Below, piece after piece: positions 41,745 to 53,005 of a stretch of 64,000 bases of DNA. The position numbers and the translations under genes are program-made. Source of the DNA: Xylogone sp. PMI_703 (Eukaryota; Ascomycota; Leotiomycetes). Within the stretch, counting starts at the first letter, position 1. Each line of letters opens with the position of its first letter. The notes under the pieces were generated by a model. The model ran no database searches. It was not told the origin of the DNA and saw nothing but the letters and a program-made list of their open reading frames with translations. The stretch lies in contig JAJTUQ010000003.1 in NCBI GenBank assembly GCA_021399445.1, positions 7,688,001 to 7,752,000 on the forward strand, written 5' to 3'.

Positions 41745-44700
41745 CTTGGGTGCGATACAGCAGGATCAGATGGAAGAGATATTGGTGATGGGAGCTGCAA
41801 GTGGTTGGTTGGTGGTGGTGGGCTGGTGGCAGCTGGCAGAGCTTCAGCCTTCTGCCTTCTGGGGTGTTGGGACTCTATCCTCAGGCACCATCTTCTCCAA
41901 GGCTGTACAGACAAGGCCCGCGGTGTTTGACCTGTTTGTTGCGACTACAGCGTACCCACCCAGCAACGTTATTCTTGCCTAATTACACTTTGTCCTGTTT
42001 GCTCTGATATCCCCATTAGTATAAATGCTCCCTTCTCTCCCCATCGTTGTGGATTTCTTTCCTCTTTTCCTTCTTCATACTTACCTTGTGATGATGAGGC
42101 CAGCTCACGAATTGGTTCCTTCACGCTACGATTCCTGCATTGCACAGCGCGGTGAAGAGTGGCGTCTGATTCTCTGCGGAGACTCAGATCGCGAAATTTT
42201 TGATTGCTCTGCTTGGGTTTGACTTTCATTGAGCATCTAGCCGTTGGGCTGGGTCTTGAAGAAGAAGAAGACAGCAGACGGGCAATTTGAGTTGTTAGGA
42301 TTGCCAGAGACAGTCTGGTTCTATCGCTGCTAGCCTTACGGAGTAACTGACGCGATACTTGTCACCATTGGAATCTCACGCCACAGATGGAAGGCTGTAA
42401 CTCTTGAGGTACAGGTATGTACCGGTATACATGGTAGTATGGAGCAGAGGTGCATCTCTTTTGAGGCTGAGAAAGCGGATAATCAATGATTCCACTGCAT
42501 ATTATTGCATAATTATTTAGTTCGTGCGGGAAGGCTGTGTTGAAGAACCAGCCACAGCCACCGCCCATTACCATGAACCATCACCATCACCACCGATTCG
42601 GCACTTAGCATTTTAAACCGAGAATTCTTGTGTACTGTGGCATGTCACTGATCTTTTGGATGCTACTGTAGTGCTGTACTGGTATTCCACTATTTAGAAC
42701 CTTTGCTTGTCCTCTTCTCTTTGAAACACATCTCCGTTGGCGCAGAAGCTCGTGTCGTCTCTCGCCCTGCGCCAAGACACGGCTACCCTTGGGTATGTCA
42801 CTGGCCATATACCTTTGGTACTGTTGTACTGTACTAAATCACCCGTGGTGCCGGCCAACCGGGCACTCCAAGACTGCTGCAGGGAGCTTGGACAGAGCCC
42901 CAGCATGGACTGGTCTGCGGATCATCTGCCGGGGGCTGCCTCTTGGGATGTGCAGTACAGTACGGCATTTTAACCTACCGTAGTAGGCATGTTCTGCGAC
43001 GCGCCTCGTGTTCGGCAGGGTGCAGAAGAATCTGTGAACAGAAAGACCAGAAACAACAACAGCAACAAAAAACAGCAATAAAACAAAGATAAAACCCAAA
43101 TCAAAAGTGAATACGGAGTCGAGGTGCATGGCGTCTACTGTGTACTCCAAAGCATTTAAACGGGAGGGCAGGGAGGCAGCAAGGCCACAAACGGGAGGAG
43201 GGTGCAGACGATGGCGCACTCTTCCGTTGCAGCGCTGCGACAGATGCTGCAGGTCGGTATTTATATCTCATATGTACCTCCGTACCTCCGTCCTTACTCA
43301 ACCTTAACTGTACCATGATTATAATAGTAACTATCACTGGCCTATCCTACTTGACTGTGCATGTACGTTCGCTGCAACTTTGGTTATCGTCCAAAACAAG
43401 AGCAAAGGAACACTATACCGTGCTGTACCATGCACAGCAGGTAAATGTACTGTAGCTTGGGTTGGGGCCAAGACGCCAACCACGCGACGTCTAATAACAC
43501 AGTAGATGGCCATGCCTCCAGACGTCGTGGCCGCGTGCCTGTTGTGTGAAAATCTGCACACCACTGACCATCTTGCCCTCCAGGTCAAAGAAGAGGTGGA
43601 AATTCAAATACGTGTCTATGCCATACAGTACAGGGGATTGTTTACAGATAGAAAGTTACATAGCATTAATAATACTGTATGTATACTGATGTACCATATC
43701 GTTGACGGATACAGCCCATCGCGGAGCCTTGTGCTAAATCAAATCAAATCAACACCAAGTACCGTAATAGCCCTGCTCGCCCTGGTGGGTTCTTGGGGGT
43801 GGAGCAGTTGGGCAGTCGTGGCCTCAGCCCCCTCGTCCCTTTCTTTTGCTGGCTTCCTCGCTGCTCGCCTGCCCAGCCTCTCATCTCTACTCGTCTCTCT
43901 CCTTCCCCCCCCTTGCCCCCAGTGCATCTCGTGCTGCTGCTGCTCTTCTTCTAAATCGGGAGTCCGCAGTTCGTTGCTCGCTCATAACAACCGCCCCCCA
44001 GGCTGTGGAATGCGCTCGGCGACTTACCTCAGTCTTATTTGCGTCGGGTCATCAGCAACCCAACCCTTTTCTGGTCCTTCTATCCTCTTTTCCTCATCTT
44101 TTCCTCATCTCCTACTTCTTTGGAGCCTCTTCCCCTCTCTTCGTTTTTCTTCTTCAATAATACCTTCGTTTGATCTCCACGCTTCCAGTTTCCCGAGCCT
44201 TATCGCGAAAACCCCCTTAACGACCCCAGGGACATCCTCGCCACAGACGAGGGGTTTGGTTTCAGCTCGTTACCCCGAGAGAGAATTGGTGACAATCCGG
44301 CCAACGGCCGCTGCGATATTCTTCACTCGAAACTTCCGCACCCTTGCCTAACTAAGATCCCGCCCTCGATCCAGCCAGTCACCCATCCATCGCAGCAAGC
44401 AACAAAATCAGCTCCATCGCCATCCTTCGAGCTTTCGCTTTGTTCGCGCGCTGCTGGCAGATCCGTCAACTAAATCGATCGGTCATTTCATCCATCCATC
44501 CATCCGTTCAGAAAAAGAGAATTTCTTTGGGGCCCGAACCTGTCAGGTCTTCTCGCTCGCTCCCTGACAGATCCTTCATCTTTCTCTTTGGTGTTTTATT
44601 TTCCTTGAAAAAAGACAACCAGTACACTCTTCTCTCCTTTCTTTTCACACCTCCCCAACTCCCTCTGCTCCAGAGTGAGGAGCCCATCGCCAACGTGGCT

Positions 44701-44811
44701 TATAGACACGACTCTCGAAAATCACTCCTTGCCGACGCGCAGGAGAGCGTCGGGGGATACCACTACAGAGAAGGCGCAGAACTCCCTGCTCGACCCCCGC
44801 GACGACCCAAG
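41745..44811. other. Long GTAC-rich upstream region of the UPF0658 gene
   Basis: No convincing gene. GTAC/TACTG motifs recur from 42415 to about 43765 (for example 42820-42840, 42951-42963, 43137-43150, 43420-43455 and 43625). Leader-like, C/T-rich DNA follows from about 43850 with a CATC microsatellite near 44489. A low-complexity open frame at 43506-44351 has no protein features. The part after 44669 (an AG acceptor) is probably coding for the downstream gene. Confidence 0.45.
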
Positions 44812-45991
44812 ATGTATCTCCCAAACACCCTGTGGACGTGGGCGTTCATGATCACCACCATCGTCCAAGCCTGCATTGTTTTGGCGCTGGAATCGTAAGT
44901 ATCTCATCTCTACCTTTGGCCGGCTTAGGCCCATGCTGTCGGTTCTACCCGAGTGCGAGCAATCTTAACTTATCTGACCCAGATACATCTTTGCAAAATT
45001 TCAATTGAGTCTCCTGCCGCACAAGTCGAGCGTGCCCAACACCAAGACCATTCCGACCTACCTCACCCTCTTCATCTTCGGCTTCTTGTACCAACTGGTG
45101 CTCGTCTGGGATTCGCTCCGTCTTAAGAACACCATTCAGGTCATCGGATTGTGCCTCTACAATGTCGGAATGCTCATTTATGCTTCGATCCAGTACGACC
45201 AGATCCACAAGGCAGTGCTCGCCCTTGATGCTAGCGGCTACATTGATGAGCACGCTCAGGTCTGGTCGACTATTGACCCCTACCTAATTGCGGTTCCCGT
45301 CATCATCGCCTTCTTCACACTCGTCATGTCATTCGTGGCGTGGAAGTTGTATGACGAATTCGCCTGGACCATCTACAAGCACATCAGTGCTGACCTGCGC
45401 ATGAAGCGCCGTTTCCTTACCTTCCAGGTAGGAGCTCCTAATTGACACCCCAGGCAAATTTGGGCACGAGAACGCATGCATCTGCTAACACCTCTGGATT
45501 TCTAGATTTATATTGCTCTCCTTAAGTTCGATTTCTTCTTCTTCCTGGGCTTCACGGTCCAATTCCTCGTCATTGTCACCGGCCTCGCCGACGGTGAATT
45601 CGGTCTCACAATAGCTGCTATCCCCGTCACAATCCTAATTCTGTTCATGGCGTCCGTCTGGACCCGCCACGAAAACAAGTATGGCATGCTGTTCACCATC
45701 TTTATGTATTTCTGCAGTCTGGCCTACTTCATCTTTAAGCTCTTCCGAATGTATCAACCAAGTCGCGCCAAGTTCTACCTGCCGGTCCGGAAGAACCTCA
45801 CCAGTTTCGCCGTCATTACCATCGTTCTCATCATTCTGACTATCACTAATGCCTGCGTGTGCATGAGCAACTTCAACAAGGGCTTGAAAGCGCACGTCCT
45901 GAAGCGGAAGATCGACGAGGAGAAAGCGAACATGACCGAACTACCTGACCTAAATAACGGACCGGTGCCGAGCAGGATGACGATTGATTAG
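44812..45991 (+). CDS. UPF0658 Golgi apparatus membrane protein
   Basis: Exons 44812-44894, 44983-45427 and 45506-45991 (introns GTAAGT..CCAG and GTAGGA..CTAG). From the ATG at 44812 the product is 337 aa. About seven hydrophobic spans are visible, for example WAFMITTIVQACIVLALES, TYLTLFIFGFLYQLVLVWDS, PYLIAVPVIIAFFTLVMSFV and LTSFAVITIVLIILTITNAC. Family phrases include FKLFRMYQPSRAKFYLPVRK near the end. S. pombe homologues localise to the Golgi, and the molecular function is unknown. The frame stays open upstream of the ATG, with coding-looking text (VAYRHDSRKSLLADAQESVG, ARPPRRPKMYLP) that begins after an acceptor at 44668. The real protein is therefore probably longer, with a first exon I could not find. 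Confidence 0.88.
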
Positions 45992-47093
45992 ACGGATTGC
46001 TTCATTATGAACCCCCCCAAAATTTTATACCCCCCAGCAGGACATTCAGGAGAGGAGTGTAGCAGCAAGGGCATGTACATTGTAATGACTATTTTTGTTT
46101 TTCTTTGAAGGCGCGATTCTTTCGATTCTTGGCGGGGTATGTCCAGGATGGCACCCATACACATCTTGGGATGGCGTTATAGAGTATATCGTGCGGAGTC
46201 CTGGTGTCATAGTATTCCCCTAGAGAGGGAAGAATGTTACAAAAAATGTCATTCTTCACATTAAATTGACTTATTTAGAGCAAAGTCTTGCCATCTCAAG
46301 AAGCATCCTTTGGTCTAGTCATATGAGCAATCGGACACCATTCACTCTACAAACGTGGACCAGCTACGTTTATCGCTAATTCATTCTTACCATAATTTAT
46401 TTTAGACATTATCCTCCAAAGGAATCCCTGAAAATGCTCTATATTCCCTTGCATATGGATGCTTCTCTTTCTATGGCCCTAGGATATTCCTCTGATCTAT
46501 TGTATGCCAGGGGACAGTTTGGACGCATTCAAATATTTTCACGAATATAAAAGAGGTTGACGCATCCTGATAATTGTCTACATGTCTTGTTTCCCTTCTT
46601 TGCTGACCTTTTTTATCAAGCATTGCCTCGCTCGATAGTAATAATAAGGAGATCCATAATGGTGATTAAGAAATATATTAATCGATTTGGCAACTGGATG
46701 CTAGTTATAATATGAAATATGACCAGTAAAGCATAGACTTGTAAATAGATACACTCCCAGAATTAAGTGGCTTTTTCAATGCATAGCCGAGAGTAAATTG
46801 TTAGCTGCCGTTTGGCTCTTACACCATGAAATTACTGTACCTACAACGCCTTCGAAAGTGGAGGTGACAAGACAAAAGATAAGGTAAAGTTTTCCCGTAC
46901 AAATCACCTTACGTCGGATCCTCCGACGCGGTCACGAAGCCTCGGGTCTTCAAGAAGGATAGAGCTGCCCCTTTCATATTCTACCTCATCCGTGTCTTTG
47001 TTCAAGTCGTAACCTTGACGCACACTACATATCAGATCAGACCACCATCACAGACTATACCACCCATCACTCAACCACTCCTTCTCATTCATC
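45992..47093. other. Intergenic between UPF0658 gene and RidA
   Basis: AT-rich 3' flank, then the RidA promoter with a palindromic element at 46912-46928. No gene seen. Confidence 0.45.
46912..46928. promoter_or_regulatory. CGG-N5-CCG palindrome upstream of RidA
   Basis: CGTCGGATCCTCCGACG has perfect 7-base arms around TCC and contains CGG-N5-CCG. Zn2Cys6 binuclear cluster dimers bind inverted CGG triplets with such spacing. It lies about 165 bp before the RidA ATG. Binding is inferred only from shape. Confidence 0.4.
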
Positions 47094-47652
47094 ATGCCTG
47101 TGAGAGAAGCCGTCAAAGCTGAGAATGCTCCGCCTCCAATGCCATTTTTCTCCCAGGCCATCAAATGCAATGGCATGGTATACGTATCTGGAAATGTTGG
47201 ACTAGACCCCAAGACAAAGAAGCTTGTCGAAGGAAGCGTGGGCGACAGAACTGTAGGTTCTTATTCAATTTTCTTTCAGTTCCCTCTTAGATCTCACATG
47301 TAGATAATCCTATGTAATTGAAGAGGAACAATCAATTGACATTCCAAAAATAGCGTCAAGCACTCAACAACATCAAGGCAGTTCTCGAAGCTGCTGGTAG
47401 CAGCATTGACGATGTCTGCAAGGTGAACATCTTCATCACCACCATGGATAACTATGCGGCAATGAACAAAGTCTACGAGGAATTCTTCACAAAGGATCCT
47501 AAGCCTGTAAGTCTCCTTCGTCTCACTTCATCTCTTTAAAGTGGCTAATCTAAACTTTATAGTGTCGCACATGTGTTGCTATTTATCAACTCCCATTAGG
47601 CACAGATGTTGAGATTGAGTGTGTCGCCGCCATTGCCACCCCCAAACTGTAA
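47094..47652 (+). CDS. RidA family 2-iminobutanoate/2-iminopropanoate deaminase
   Basis: Exons 47094-47252, 47354-47506 and 47563-47652 (introns GTAGGT..ATAG and GTAAGT..ATAG) encode 133 aa, a typical RidA length. Family marks are FFSQAIKCNGMVYVSGNVGL, RQALNNIKAVLEAAGSSIDD, VCKVNIFITTMDNYAAMNKV and CRTCVAIYQLPLGTDVEIEC, including the Arg that contacts the imine substrate carboxylate. It hydrolyses reactive enamine/imine products of PLP enzymes such as threonine dehydratase. The N-terminus MPVREAVKAENAPPP does not look like a presequence, so a cytosolic Hmf1-like form is more likely than the mitochondrial Mmf1 form. All introns are phase 0. Confidence 0.95.
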
Positions 47653-48324
47653 AGCCAGGCTTTCCACTATGTTGCACTGTCTCAGATAGGCTATAAATTT
47701 CTTCTTGTGATTATCGAGCTATAAGTTAAGTGACTTGAATGATCTATAGCTTTCTATGTGGTAGTGCGAAGGCAGTACATTTTGAGAGGAAACATTTATC
47801 TACCAAAGGTGACTGGAGAATAAAAGTCGAAAACTACATAAATATAGTCCAGAAATCAATATGAAAAGCTGTGAACGGAATGCTCAAATCGCCCACCGTT
47901 TGAAACGATGATTCTACATTTGCTTGACTTAGACCATTTTTATTATCACATCATCTCCACGAGATTTAACGCGAGGTTTACTTATCCATCTATACATCTA
48001 CTCATATATACAAGTCCGGAAAGTTATTTCCAAAGCATTCAGCACTGCATGTTGGAAAAGGCCATATGGGTTCAAGCAAAGTTTTTTCCTCTTTTTTCCC
48101 TTAAGCAATCGGAGCTACGCTTTCGAGTCCAGGATTTATACACATTGTCCCTGCAACGTAGGTCTGTCAAGATGATAGGTGTGTATCAAACTTTCAATTC
48201 AAACCTCTCTACATAAGATCTCAGATCTGACTTCTTTATAACTCCTCGAAATATCAAGTCCCCAGTCAAATATTGATTACTTCTCAACTATTCATGGCGC
48301 GACCACTAAGTGCGTTATACCTTA
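47653..48324. other. Convergent intergenic region, nothing recognised
   Basis: AT-rich 3' flanks of RidA and the orphan gene. Confidence 0.45.
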
Positions 48325-49994
48325 TCAACTCCGTGGTGGTATGAAGTTGGAATGATCGTCCTTCTTTGGACCATAGTAAACTTGCACAGTCCCTTTTTTG
48401 ATCCTATAGATTCTAAAACCCTGTGTGTCCCCCATACCACTCCCATGTTTATAACACTCGATTTCTGGGAAAACTGACACCTTAACCAAGTGGTACAGTT
48501 GAGTAGGAGCAGCCTTTTGTCTTCTGTCTGAGATGGTGCTCATCTTTGTCTGGCGTGCTGCCAGGGCAACTTCCTTACTCTTCTGCAACACCTCCTCGTC
48601 CAGAATCGAATAGCGTTCCGAATCATACCGGTCGTCAGGCGTGGCATGGACAAAATGAAAAGCATCTTTTGACAGCCGGATGCATATTGAGAGAAAGGCT
48701 GTGTTTGCTACAAGATTGTGGAGTGCCTGCCAACCATCTTCGATTCTGGGTATCTCTTTGCACTTAAGTGGTGTGATTGAAAAGATGTAATTTATCAGTG
48801 GCTCAAACATCACGTAGATTCGTTTCGTTAGGCTGCATACCTCTGATTCGAAATTCTTCGTTACTGTAGAAGTATGCAGAATTGCGCGGACTATTTGAGA
48901 ACGTAGAGAAGTACGAAGGAATCCTAAAAGACGTCTGTCAGAAGGCAAGTCTCGAAATTCACTTTGTGGTTACACTATCACTCACCACCATCGGCAACGA
49001 ATGCTCTATCCATCGCATGCAGAAGATCTTTCTCCTCCTTATCTGCTCCAAAAAGATACTCATCAAAGACAGCATCTTGGAAAATATTGTTAATAAGAGC
49101 AGCTACAAGACTCACTCTCTGCTTGGAATCTAACAACATGTCTAGAACGCCACCGTTTGGATCTGCTACCGCAATTTTGTCTACTTCCTTCAAAAAGCTC
49201 CTACCGGCTTTAGCAGACCATTTACCAACCGAATCAGTCTCTGCAGAAATATCACAGAACCCGAAGAGCACTTTTGCCCACCTAAGTGTTCGCTGTTGAG
49301 ACCTAGTGAACGCTATTTGAAACCACTCATCACTCCGGCCTTCCCGTGGATGAACTAGAGCAGTGAAGTTCAAAGGCTTCAGGAGAGCAGATGGTATATT
49401 TTTCGAGTTCACGGCAATCTCGGAGGGATCGATTTTTGGCGTCTTTGGAGTAGGTTGGTTGTCAACCATATCAACGTCACTGTAGTGCCAATCAACTTCT
49501 CTAAATTCACGATTTTGTTGCCTTTTACGCTTTCGATTTTGTGAATGGACTATTTTCCTTGTTTGCGAAACATCAAAGCTCTGAGACGGTACATCCTGAT
49601 AATTCTGTTCAATCACAATGTTCTCCTGGATACGTTGAGGCTCTTCAGAAGGTATACCACTGGAAACAATTGATTCCTCAGCTTCCTGGTCTTCTTGCGA
49701 TAGTAAAGATGCTGCCCGGTTCCTAAGTGCGTACTTGGATCTTCGTTGAGTGTGAACTCTATCAATGGCCGACGACAATGGTCTTGTGCTTTCCTCTCTG
49801 GATGGAACCCGGAGATACTTGTCCTGCACCATATTTTTATGTCCTCGAGGATTATATATGATTTCCCCTCCGTCTATAACAGGAACCTCCTCTTCGTTAC
49901 CAGCTTTGGAGTGGACAATCGGGATCCTTGTGGGTGTTGCGGATTCAATCGTCACACTCAGTTCTTCATTATAAGTTTCTTCACTAGGAGACAT
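48325..49994 (-). CDS. Orphan 535-aa protein, possibly nuclear
   Basis: Exons 49994-48986 and 48923-48325 (intron GTGAGT..TTAG, joining VADG to GFLRTSLRSQIV) encode 535 aa. The start ATG gives MSPSEETYNEELSVTIESAT. The N-terminal 200 residues are polar and disordered, with a strongly basic cluster (HSQNRKRKRQQNREFREVDW) that resembles a nuclear localisation signal. The middle and C-terminal parts look globular and helical: LKPLNFTALVHPREGRSDEW, FGFCDISAETDSVGKWSAKA and RIEDGWQALHNLVANTAFLS. The C-terminus is rich in charged and aromatic residues (FRIYRIKKGTVQVYYGPKKD). I recognise no domain. Leotiomycete or Pezizomycotina-wide conservation is plausible but untested. Both strands of the junction keep frame. 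Confidence 0.75.
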
Positions 49995-51077
49995 ATTTCT
50001 GAGCAACTGTCTCGTGGTTCCTTTTATCACTGATTACTTCGCTATGTTTTTTGGGGATTTGGTTTAAGCGGCGAAAACGAAACGATAGAAATGTGAAGCC
50101 CAGTCTTGGATGATATACCAAACACTAGATACAAGGGCTCTTGATTGCTATGGTTCTCTTGGAAAAGAGCAGTATAAAGTCAAAAGTACTAAGAGAAGAC
50201 TCAGTTGAAAATATCCCTCGATGCGAGTCCTGTTTTGATGACAAAGAAGATAATTGCTCTCTACAGATCTTTATATAGATATAAACAACACGTTCCAACA
50301 TACATCATCGAAGGATCAACCAGACCTTTGTCGAAGCTATAATTAGATCGGCGAGTTCTGGACAAAGCAAGTAACTCCGACTGTTCATGGGCATGGAACA
50401 TGAGAGAGTGGAACTACACGAATAGGTGGGTGGTTATTTTGTCAGTCATATAAATTGGGCTTATTTTCACTATATCAAGTGAAATTAAATCACCTAAAAT
50501 AGGGATCTCGCCATCTACAATTTTGGGGCAGTCACGCACCCAACCTGGAGATCAACGTTTCTTTGTGTAAGTAGAACAAATAGAAGTCCCTGTATCTTAT
50601 CATTAAGACAATATCGCGCCACCTGCATCTTTCTCTTTCAACATAGTTACAATCTTACATACCCGCTGAGTAGTTGCTTAGGTAGCACTTATAATATCCG
50701 TCTGGCAGATCACTCTTTATACCCTTGACAACCAGTAATTCACCGTAAGACGTACTACATCTTAGAATATTTAACACTGGGATCAGTTAACTAATAAACG
50801 GGTTTAGAGAAAGTTGATATTTCCTAGCGATCAATCTTCGAGGCTCGTCCAAATGTTGTTTTAAACGCTGTTTTGTCCCTAAGTCAATCATGGACATAAT
50901 GGATCATATAAATACATGACTTTCTCAGTAGCTCATCTTGCTACGCTAGTTCAGTTCAAGCGCCAGTTTATTTTCCTAATAGTAAACTCCATAGGGATAT
51001 CAAGCGTGGTATACCAAACCTTGACCAGGCGCCAATCATTAAATCATTAAATCATCAAGCCGCTCCAAACGGGGAAA
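49995..51077. other. Intergenic between orphan gene and WC-2
   Basis: AT-rich, no gene. A short direct repeat AATCATTAAATCATTAAATC lies near 51038. Otherwise nothing. Confidence 0.45.
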
Positions 51078-52735
51078 CTACGTAGCAAGGTCGTGTGTTT
51101 TGTTCTTCTTTTCTTTCTTGGCCCACCGTAGGCCACAAGCATTACAGAGAGTTTTGGGACCACTGGGACCTTTCCGCCATTCTGGTGAATCAAGTGTACC
51201 TTTTTGAAATTCAGTATGGTGTTCTCTCTAATGAATCACATGGACTTACCACAATCTGTACAGACATATTCATCAGGGATTTTCACCTTCTTCTTCTTTT
51301 CGTTTATTTTTGCATCTCTATCCGATGATGCTGAGTTTCCGGAATCACTCTTTATTACTGTCGGGCCAGTGTCTCCGGTACTTAAACCGTAGCTTCTTTC
51401 TCCTTCTCGATATTTGAGACCAGTGAACATTTCGATGATATCTGTATTCCCCGCGCCTATTTTATCCTTGATTGTTTCCTGTAACATGTTGATAGTCGAA
51501 TCTTTGGTTTCCTCTCGCACTGACATAGGAATTGCTGTTGCTGATCTGGTAGGAGGCTGCATGGTAATGGCGTCTGGATTCGATTTGGAAGGCTGTAGGG
51601 TAGTCGGATGTGTCAATACGTCTCCAGACCCGGATCCAGATCCACTTAGAGTCCCGTTCTTTTCTAGGAGATATCTTTGCATATCCTCAGCATCTTCTGC
51701 TTCTTCTTTCTTGAGTGCTTTGATCCGCTTCGTCAATCTTTCGTTTTCAATCTTATGCTCCAAGAATGAATCAAGTAGAGCAGCATTCTTAGTCGGGTAG
51801 GGCTTAGCCATCATAAAAAAGCCTTGACAGGAACCAGAGGTGTTGTTCGGTCCCAGAGCCGCATCAGATGTGAGATGTGGGTGTCCATTAGATTCAAATA
51901 TTCCATAAGAACCATCCTTTCGGCGGAATCTATAGAAGAAATGTAGGGCATTTCCCGTGACAATAGACTCATTAAATTCCTGTACAAAAATGCCACTATC
52001 ATCTGGATGGATGAAATCTACTATGAATTTTCCCACTAGCTCAATTTGTGGGTATCCTAGAAGGTACTGGGAGCTTGGAGATGAGTAGAGTATCCGGCCA
52101 TCGGATGTGAGAACATGTAAAACGTCTTTTAACTGCCCAACAACTCTCTGTGGCCAGTTTTTCTCTCTGCAAAAGTCTGGAAGCGTGTTACGAGCAGTTA
52201 ATTTAGATTGCGGGCTAAACTTTGCTTGCAGTGAGCTAGGCCCAGCAGTGTTCAGTAAGTTGCTCGAAATACTAATGTTTGTTCTCGTATCTTCTTCAGT
52301 AGTGATAATATCATTTTGCGGAGTAATAGAACTGTTTGCAGCGAATTGATTGGTGCTACCTCTGTCTTCTGCTTCAACCTTTACTGGCACCCCCTCGAAG
52401 GTACCCATTGTCCCCTCGTTGAATATGCCAGTCATTAATGCATCAGGTCCGTTGATGTCACCCTGTACAAATTGTCAGAAGACTCAGAATTAAGCCTCAG
52501 AGACTGATGATACCTGAGAATCTGGTAAATTATCGTGAAATTGCTGTTGTGTCCGCAATCTAGAGTAGTACATTACAGAGGGATCCATAACTTTGTCGTC
52601 TGGATGAGAGGGATACTGACACATCGTGGACCATCATTCAAGAATCCAATAGCAGAGATCGGTAATAACGAGACCACACACTTTATCATAAAAACGAAGA
52701 CCTTGAACTGCCATTTGAAGCTCTTCCTTTGACAT
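51078..52735 (-). CDS. wc-2: White Collar-2-like PAS/GATA transcription factor
   Basis: Exons 52735-52682, 52615-52514, 52462-51250 and 51199-51078 encode 496 aa (donors GTGTGT, GTATCA and GTAAGT). One PAS domain spans about residues 150-275 ([60 protein letters not shown]). A coiled-coil ([18 protein letters not shown]) and a Ser/Gly linker follow. The C-terminal GATA finger is completed by the last junction: CTDC, 18 residues ([18 protein letters not shown]), then CNAC, the WC-2-type CX2C-X18-CX2C loop. WC-2 forms the white collar complex with the LOV photoreceptor WC-1, driving light-induced and circadian genes. The N-terminus (two small exons) is shorter than in Neurospora and is the least certain part. 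It is divergent from RAD50 with 270 bp between starts. Confidence 0.92.
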
Positions 52736-53005
52736 TTATTTCACTCTACTCAATTGTACTGATACCTCAGGCAGTTATGGTAGATCAGCATAGCAGTGGT
52801 TATCATTAGCATGGGGCTAAGCTTGATTTGAAAGCGGTGAGCTTTATAGATAGATGAGATCGCGTCTCCCTCAGACGCGCCTTTGCCTATGAGTGGTTTG
52901 GTTAGGCCGTCTTCACGACAGTTGCGGGGATTTAGGAGGATAAGATAACATATTAGTTAAGATGTGAGTAACCCTCATCTATTGAAACATAACTTTTTCT
53001 GATAA
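52736..53005. promoter_or_regulatory. Divergent WC-2/RAD50 promoter with MCB-like palindrome
   Basis: The 270-bp spacer contains CGCGTCT-CCCTC-AGACGCG (52861-52879), a 7-base inverted repeat holding two ACGCG/CGCGT cores. These resemble the MluI cell-cycle box bound by MBF, which controls S-phase and repair genes. Regulation of RAD50, WC-2 or both is inferred. Confidence 0.5.
52861..52879. promoter_or_regulatory. Inverted repeat with MCB-like cores
   Basis: Perfect 7-base arms CGCGTCT and AGACGCG with a 5-base spacer CCCTC, about 130 bp from either start codon. Confidence 0.55.

Noticed and set aside
43506..44351. 281-codon plus-strand open frame
   Set aside because: Low-complexity Ser/Leu/Pro text across a C/T-rich leader with no domain and no codon bias. 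Best read as 5' noncoding DNA of the UPF0658 gene.
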